Shown here: positions 6,221-10,495 of the stretch, one piece after another
How the letters are laid out: each line of letters starts with the position of its first letter
Position numbering within the stretch: position 1 is the first letter of the stretch
DNA from: an uncultured Bacteroidales bacterium
GTDB taxonomy: Bacteria > Bacteroidota > Bacteroidia > Bacteroidales > UBA4417
Length of the DNA: 10,495 nt
Direction: 5' to 3'
Assembly (NCBI GenBank): GCA_937965665.1
Contig: CALCJE010000153.1
Coordinates: 1 to 10,495, forward strand
The notes under the pieces: model-generated
The model's input: only the letters and a program-made list of their open reading frames with translations
What the model was told of the DNA's origin: nothing
Database searches by the model: none
Position numbers and translations under genes: made by a program

Positions 6221-8209
6221 TCAGAGCGTTACCGAAACCTGCTTACCATTCTCGACGAACTTGTTGATTACAATTTTGTCGCCACTGCTAATCTTCAGCC
6301 TGATCTTGCCTGCTTCCCGCTGAATTTCCAGATCGAATTGCGCCCCGAACCCATGTACGTTTTTAAGGTTCATAAAATTCCAGTCGTCGGGCAATTGAGG
6401 AGTAACTGTAAACGTGTTTAAGCCTGTTGGACGGATTCCGAAGAGCCCTTCGGTGAAAACCCTGCAATACAACCCGCTTTCGGCCGAAAGATGCCTTTGC
6501 CCACCTTCGGGGTAAGCCTCTACAGGGTATGGGACATGCTCGCCCAACAGCCTGCGGTTCGAATAATAATGCAGGAACTTAAGACCGCGTTTGGTGTCGC
6601 CGGCTGCAAATACACCACGCAATGCATATAATGTTGACCGATCCCAGAAAGTTTTATCACCCGATTGTGAGGCAAGTCCGTCGGCAGTCCAGAGCTCAGG
6701 CGAAAATAGCGCATCAATGGTGCCTTTTTTACGGTCGAAGATATTTACGGTAAGCGGAATGCAAATCCAGGCCCGCAGTTTATCGTTACCCTTGTAGTAC
6801 CGGTAAGTGTCGAACCCCATTACATTTGCGCCGAAGTACTTTTCGATATTGGTTTTTAATAAAGTTGCTTCCTTTTCAAAAGCCGAAACCTGTTTTTTGT
6901 CCTTTCCCATCGATTTTCCGAGGTACGATGCCGAGATTAATGCATCGTAATACAAGGAAGAAGTGCACAGGTTGGCATCACCCGAAGGAAACCTGCCCTC
7001 GAGTTCATCGGAATCGGAGGTAACAACTCCTTCGGCATTCAGCTTCCGCTGGTTATATTCGAGGCACCAGGTAATGAGCGGCCAAAGTTCTTCAGCAATG
7101 TTGCGATCGCCTTGCGAAAGTGCAAAACGTGCTGCACCATATGCAATCATGGCTGCATCTCCGCGGTCGCCGGCGCCATCCCAAATATCAGTTCCTTCGG
7201 CAATAATAGATGAAGGGATGGGTTTGAACCCGGGGTTCATAAAGCGGGCAAACTGACGGTAGGCATTCAATGCCGATTCGACACCATAGTCGTAACCCAG
7301 GAACGGGAAAAAGGGATTAATGTATTCAGCCTGGTCGTTGGCCCAGATCGCTGCATAGTAACTCAATCCTCCAGGTCCGTGCAGGGGCCCGCCTTTGGTT
7401 TGGTATATGCTTTCCGAAGCCCTAATCTTGGCAAAGGCAAAAGCTTTGTTTAATATTTCGTCAGGGGTTTCAAGCACCAGGTTGTGGCTCAGGTATTTTA
7501 CGAAATCGCTACGCTTTAGCAGTTCTTTTTCAATATCCTGTACACCAGCATCCTGACCGGTTTTAGCACCTGAAATACTGAGATAAAAGGTGATGGAATC
7601 ACCGGGCTGAATTATAAATGCCCCGGCATTCCCTGATTGAACCCTGAGTAAATAACTGCCTTCGACACCATCGGCTGCATTAGTAAGCAGTATGTTATCA
7701 ATGTGAGGAACTTCGATGTTTGCCGGTTTTTCGCTTTTGTTTAAAAGCACATATTTTTCGCAAAACAGGGGTTTATCGGTTGAAGGAAATAACACACGCA
7801 GGAGCTGAAATTTCTCGTTTATTGTGCTTTTGATCGTGATTTTGCCATCCAGGCTGATTTCGTCAACACGTTCTTTCACCGCAGGGCGTTTGTTGAAGTT
7901 GATCTGATTCACGATATCCGTGTTAAAGGTACGGGTAAGGCTGGCATGGGTATTATTGGGGATGGTACGGAGCATGGGCCATACTATATCGCGGCTGAGG
8001 TATAGCGACTGATCGGGATTCACGCCATAGCGGATAACAGCTGAAATATATTTCCCGCTCATTTCAATATGGTCTTTATGCTCATTTGAATCACTTACCG
8101 GCCAGGTGATACCACCTGTTGCATTTATCTGCCAGCGGTTTTGCTGGGCGTTGATAGAAACTTGACAAACAAAGTTGAATACAATGAACAGCAGAAGGCC
8201 TTTTGTCAT
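6221..8209 (-). CDS. Exported (alpha/alpha)6-barrel glycosidase-like protein, family not assigned
   Basis: 662 residues. Residues 1-21 are a signal peptide (hydrophobic LLLFIVFNFV, cleavage likely after SINA); there is no convincing lipobox, so it is periplasmic or secreted. About 25-240 is a beta-rich domain. About 245-595 has the helical, aromatic-rich pattern of six-hairpin glycosidases: GGPLHGPGGLSYYAAIWAND (273-292), EGTDIWDGAGDRGDAAMIAY (338-357), SDSDELEGRFPSGDANL (398-414), and HLSAESGLYCRVFTEGLFGI (573-592). A short C-terminal beta region follows (VTPQLPDDW, then VHGFGAQFDLEI). Acidic residues in these motifs (E338, D341, D344, E401, E403, E577) are candidates for catalysis; I cannot tell which act. 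The layout recalls GH78/GH95-type enzymes, but I do not recognise the family. It is last of three codirectional hydrolase genes, 87 nt after the fucosidase, so probably cotranscribed and acting on the same glycan. Confidence 0.8.
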   Translation of the reverse strand: MTKGLLLFIVFNFVCQVSINAQQNRWQINATGGITWPVSDSNEHKDHIEMSGKYISAVIRYGVNPDQSLYLSRDIVWPMLRTIPNNTHASLTRTFNTDIVNQINFNKRPAVKERVDEISLDGKITIKSTINEKFQLLRVLFPSTDKPLFCEKYVLLNKSEKPANIEVPHIDNILLTNAADGVEGSYLLRVQSGNAGAFIIQPGDSITFYLSISGAKTGQDAGVQDIEKELLKRSDFVKYLSHNLVLETPDEILNKAFAFAKIRASESIYQTKGGPLHGPGGLSYYAAIWANDQAEYINPFFPFLGYDYGVESALNAYRQFARFMNPGFKPIPSSIIAEGTDIWDGAGDRGDAAMIAYGAARFALSQGDRNIAEELWPLITWCLEYNQRKLNAEGVVTSDSDELEGRFPSGDANLCTSSLYYDALISASYLGKSMGKDKKQVSAFEKEATLLKTNIEKYFGANVMGFDTYRYYKGNDKLRAWICIPLTVNIFDRKKGTIDALFSPELWTADGLASQSGDKTFWDRSTLYALRGVFAAGDTKRGLKFLHYYSNRRLLGEHVPYPVEAYPEGGQRHLSAESGLYCRVFTEGLFGIRPTGLNTFTVTPQLPDDWNFMNLKNVHGFGAQFDLEIQREAGKIRLKISSGDKIVINKFVENGKQVSVTL

Positions 8210-8238
8210 ATTCCAGTTAATTAAAAATTATAAGTTGT

Positions 8239-8269
8239 GCAGCCTGAAATTCTGTTTCAGGATTTCTGC
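8239..8269 (-). other. Intercistronic hairpin between fucosidase and glycosidase genes
   Basis: CCTGAAA (8243-8249) pairs with TTTCAGG (8255-8261) around a 5-nt loop, and outer GCAG (8239-8242) pairs with CTGC (8266-8269) across a 4-nt bulge. No T-run follows on the minus strand, so it is not a standard terminator. It may stabilise or process the mRNA between the two genes. Structure seen; role inferred. Confidence 0.45.
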
Positions 8270-8296
8270 TTATTGTTACTTGTTGAAGAATGGTGG

Positions 8297-9694
8297 TTAC
8301 TTTTTATTCAGAATTATCTCGATAACCGGAATTTCGACATTGGGTTTTAGTACCGGCAAGCTTAAACTTATTACATCTGTCAATTGTGTTTCTGTATTCC
8401 AATAGCCTTTGTTTTCCGAAAACTGAACTTCTGAGCCATCGTGCAGCATTTGCGCATATTTAATTCTGCCTTTAAAGCCTTTCAGGTTGAGTACACCAAT
8501 AGGCCAGTCGAGGCAATGTATATAAATGCGGTTTGTAAGCGGATTGTATGTCAGAATGCAGTTGTCGGGTGCCACAAATTCCGGCGGCGCCTCGGTACAA
8601 CCATAAATAGAACGGCTGTTGTATTTCATCCATTCGCCCATGGCCTTAAGCCGTTCCTGGGCACGGTAATCGATTGTTCCCCGACTTGTGGGTCCGACAT
8701 TGAGCAGGAGATTTCCGCCTTTGCTTACTGACTCTATCAGCAGGCCAAGCAATTGCTTGTTGTTTTTCCAGGTATTCTCGTCGCGATAATAACCCCATGA
8801 TCCTGAAAAGGTCTGGCAGGTTTCCCACGGAACCCGTTTCCCATTTACTTCGGGCCATTTGCTTACTTTGTACTGTTCAGGCGTTGTGAAATCCCATCCT
8901 CCTTCAACATCTTGCAAATCAAGCCTGTCATTTACCAGGATGCCTGGCTGAAGTTTCCGGACTATTTTCAGTAGGTTTTCCGAATCCCAGTCATCATGTC
9001 CTTTACCGTGTATACCCCAGGGGAAAGAAAAATCGAGCCACAGTATGCTGATTTCACCATAATTGGTCAGCAGTTCAGTAACCTGGTTTTTAATGTATTC
9101 GCGGTATTTTGCCATATCGCGGCCCTGGTTGACACGCTGGTAGGCTGAATCAGAATCCTGGCTTTGCGGATGTTGCAGGTCAATGGTATAATCCGGATGA
9201 TGCCAGTCGATCAACGAATAGTAAAAACCGATTTTGATGCCTTCGGCTCGAAATGCATCAACCCATTCGCGTAACAAGTCTTTTCCGTAAGGTGTATTTG
9301 TTGATTTGTAATCTGTATATTTTGAATCGAACAGGCAGAATCCTTCGTGATGTTTGGTGGTGATAACCGCATATTTCATCCCGGCTTCTTTAGCCATGCG
9401 TGCCCATTCTTTCGGGTTGTACATATCGGGATTGAACATTTCGAAGTACTTTTCGTACTGTTGGTTGGTCATCCTTTCGTACTTTTTTACCCATTCGTGG
9501 CGCGAAGGCATGGAATATAGCCCCCAGTGAATAAACATCCCGAAACGGTCGTCAGTCCACCATTTCATCCGCTGAGCCTTTTGTTCATCTGTTTCCTTAG
9601 GGAGTTGGGCAAAACTTCTTCCGGCGAACGACACAATTGCGATCGTAATAATCAGCGTTAAAGCGATTCTGTTCAGTACATCTCTTTTTATCAT
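8297..9694 (-). CDS. Exported alpha-L-fucosidase, GH29
   Basis: 465 residues; releases terminal alpha-L-fucose by a retaining mechanism. Residues 1-29 are a signal peptide (ALTLIITIAIVSFAG core, cleavage likely after SFA). The (beta/alpha)8 catalytic domain spans about 40-360 with GH29 hallmarks in order: WWTDDRFGMFIHWGLYSMPS (45-64), AGMKYAVITTKHHEGFCLFD (104-123) with H115 and H116, GFYYSLIDWHHPDY (156-169), and ISILWLDFSFPWG (215-227), where D221 is the expected nucleophile. Then GGNLLLNVGPTSRG (326-339). The acid/base varies in this family; E291 in VPWETCQTF is one candidate. About 370-465 is a C-terminal beta-sandwich. Length is usual for bacterial GH29. It starts 67 nt after the sialidase gene and is codirectional with both neighbours, so probably one operon. 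No Shine-Dalgarno. The fucose linkage cut is not readable from sequence. Confidence 0.95.
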   Translation of the reverse strand: MIKRDVLNRIALTLIITIAIVSFAGRSFAQLPKETDEQKAQRMKWWTDDRFGMFIHWGLYSMPSRHEWVKKYERMTNQQYEKYFEMFNPDMYNPKEWARMAKEAGMKYAVITTKHHEGFCLFDSKYTDYKSTNTPYGKDLLREWVDAFRAEGIKIGFYYSLIDWHHPDYTIDLQHPQSQDSDSAYQRVNQGRDMAKYREYIKNQVTELLTNYGEISILWLDFSFPWGIHGKGHDDWDSENLLKIVRKLQPGILVNDRLDLQDVEGGWDFTTPEQYKVSKWPEVNGKRVPWETCQTFSGSWGYYRDENTWKNNKQLLGLLIESVSKGGNLLLNVGPTSRGTIDYRAQERLKAMGEWMKYNSRSIYGCTEAPPEFVAPDNCILTYNPLTNRIYIHCLDWPIGVLNLKGFKGRIKYAQMLHDGSEVQFSENKGYWNTETQLTDVISLSLPVLKPNVEIPVIEIILNKK

Positions 9695-9761
9695 ACTCGT
9701 ATTGTTTTTATATTATTCTGTGAATCTTGCGATGAATCATGCAGCAATCAGTTCGGCCACC

Positions 9762-10495
9762 TTATTTTATATCTCGTGTTGACCATTTTAAAATAGTAAA
9801 GACGATTTCGGAATAATTATTTCTTTCGTAAAGTACGGCTATTTTGTGTTTGCTGATCTTTACAATGTCAGCGTATGCCGTATAATCATTTCCTTTTTCC
9901 GAAACAGGCGATCTATCGACCGCAATGGCGATCGGCCAGTCATAGCCATCATTTAAACTAATCCGAAGTGTAAGGTTATCCCTGTTCGAGGTATCGGCTG
10001 CATTACAGAACGCCAGCACATTTTTTCCTTTCCTGTTGCCGATTGCCAATATGCTTCCCTCGCAAACCGGATCGGGCAATTTTTTATCAAAAAAGATACT
10101 GTCCCAGGTTTCGCCTCCGTTTTTACTTACTGCAATAATCCGTGCTTTAATATCGCCTTTCTGGTTGCGGGCATTTAACATCAAACCATTACCCGATAGT
10201 TCTGCAGCAGTTGCTTCATTACTTCCCGGCATATTGACGGTTTCGCCCAGCTTAAAAGTTTTACCATGATCGTCGGTATAAAATACATGCGAAAAGTAAT
10301 CTTCAAACTGTTGCGAAGGATTGCCTTGCGAATGATTGGCTGCCACCAAGATCCGTCCCTTGTATTTGCCGGAAGTATACTGCATGGCATGTCCGGGTGT
10401 ATTGGCATAGGATCGCCAATCGTCCTTAAAATTGTATGCAGGATTTACGGATGGCTGATTCGGCCGGTGGACCTGTTTTGTTATGTTAACAGCAT
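9762..10495 (-). CDS. Sialidase (exo-alpha-sialidase, GH33 type); N-terminal part beyond the window
   Basis: The frame stays open to the right edge, so the start lies outside; about 243 C-terminal residues are visible. Numbering from the internal Met at 10385, three Asp-boxes of the six-bladed sialidase propeller are present: TDDHGKTF (37-44), SKNGGETW (87-94), SLNDGYDW (143-150). Catalytic pieces: E57 in NEATAAEL, 16 residues before R73 in LNAR, the same spacing as in clostridial NanI; R135 in SNRDNLTL; Y171 in AYADI, the expected nucleophile; E187 in LYE. The first arginine of the triad should lie in the missing part. The enzyme would remove terminal sialic acid, or a related sugar such as Kdn or Kdo, since GH33 includes enzymes acting on those. 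First visible gene of the hydrolase cluster, 67 nt ahead of the fucosidase. The Met at 10385 is internal, because homologous sequence (PAYNFKDDWRSYANTPGHA) precedes it. Confidence 0.93.
   Translation of the reverse strand, partial: AVNITKQVHRPNQPSVNPAYNFKDDWRSYANTPGHAMQYTSGKYKGRILVAANHSQGNPSQQFEDYFSHVFYTDDHGKTFKLGETVNMPGSNEATAAELSGNGLMLNARNQKGDIKARIIAVSKNGGETWDSIFFDKKLPDPVCEGSILAIGNRKGKNVLAFCNAADTSNRDNLTLRISLNDGYDWPIAIAVDRSPVSEKGNDYTAYADIVKISKHKIAVLYERNNYSEIVFTILKWSTRDIK

Noticed and set aside
6591..8731. Plus-strand frames opposite the glycosidase and fucosidase genes (for example 6963-7256 and 8441-8731)
   Set aside because: They are mirror frames of the real glycosidase genes; their composition reflects the opposite strand and no start signals are seen.
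10181..10408. Minus-strand 75-codon frame overlapping the sialidase
   Set aside because: It lies in a different frame over the catalytic part of the sialidase, whose motifs are intact in the true frame.
1..10495. CRISPR arrays, tRNA or rRNA genes, insertion sequences
   Set aside because: No regularly spaced repeats, cloverleaf-like segments, transposase motifs or terminal inverted repeats were found in either strand.

Overview
The window looks like the chromosome of a Bacteroidota bacterium, probably an environmental or free-living one. Coding starts mostly lack a Shine-Dalgarno sequence. Several intergenic regions carry the Bacteroidota -7 element TAnnTTTG. The genes found (GcvP, an ECF sigma factor, a cobalamin-binding MerR regulator, and secreted GH29/GH33-type glycosidases) fit that phylum. 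The genus cannot be fixed from the sequence.

Layout, left to right. (1) 1-2817, minus: gcvP, glycine dehydrogenase of the glycine cleavage system, missing only its last residues at the window edge. (2) 2818-3115: divergent intergenic region with one candidate promoter for each flanking gene. (3) 3116-4042, plus: a ten-TM EamA/DMT-family transporter. (4) 4043-4261: convergent intergenic region with a bidirectional terminator. (5) 4262-5931, minus: a two-gene regulatory block, a MerR-type B12-binding regulator of the CarH/LitR class followed by an ECF sigma factor. The sigma gene's promoter is overlapped by a 25-bp near-perfect palindrome. (6) 5932-6220: AT-rich intergenic region that includes a good plus-strand promoter pointing into the 3' end of the next gene. 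(7) 6221-10495, minus: three exported glycoside hydrolases in a row, in transcription order a GH33-type sialidase (start lies beyond the window), a GH29 alpha-L-fucosidase, and a 662-residue (alpha/alpha)6 glycosidase-like protein of unassigned family.

How they work together. The regulator and sigma pair reads as a candidate light and/or coenzyme B12 switch. The CarH-like protein would occupy the palindrome and shut off the sigma gene, and release would free the sigma factor to activate a regulon lying elsewhere, since no carotenoid or photolyase genes are visible here. The glycosidase set would remove terminal sialic acid (or a related nonulosonate) and fucose from a complex glycan before a third enzyme cuts the core. 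It is the hydrolase part of a possible polysaccharide utilization locus whose SusC/SusD genes, if any, lie outside. The gcvP gene and the transporter look like ordinary housekeeping neighbours with no evident link to either module.
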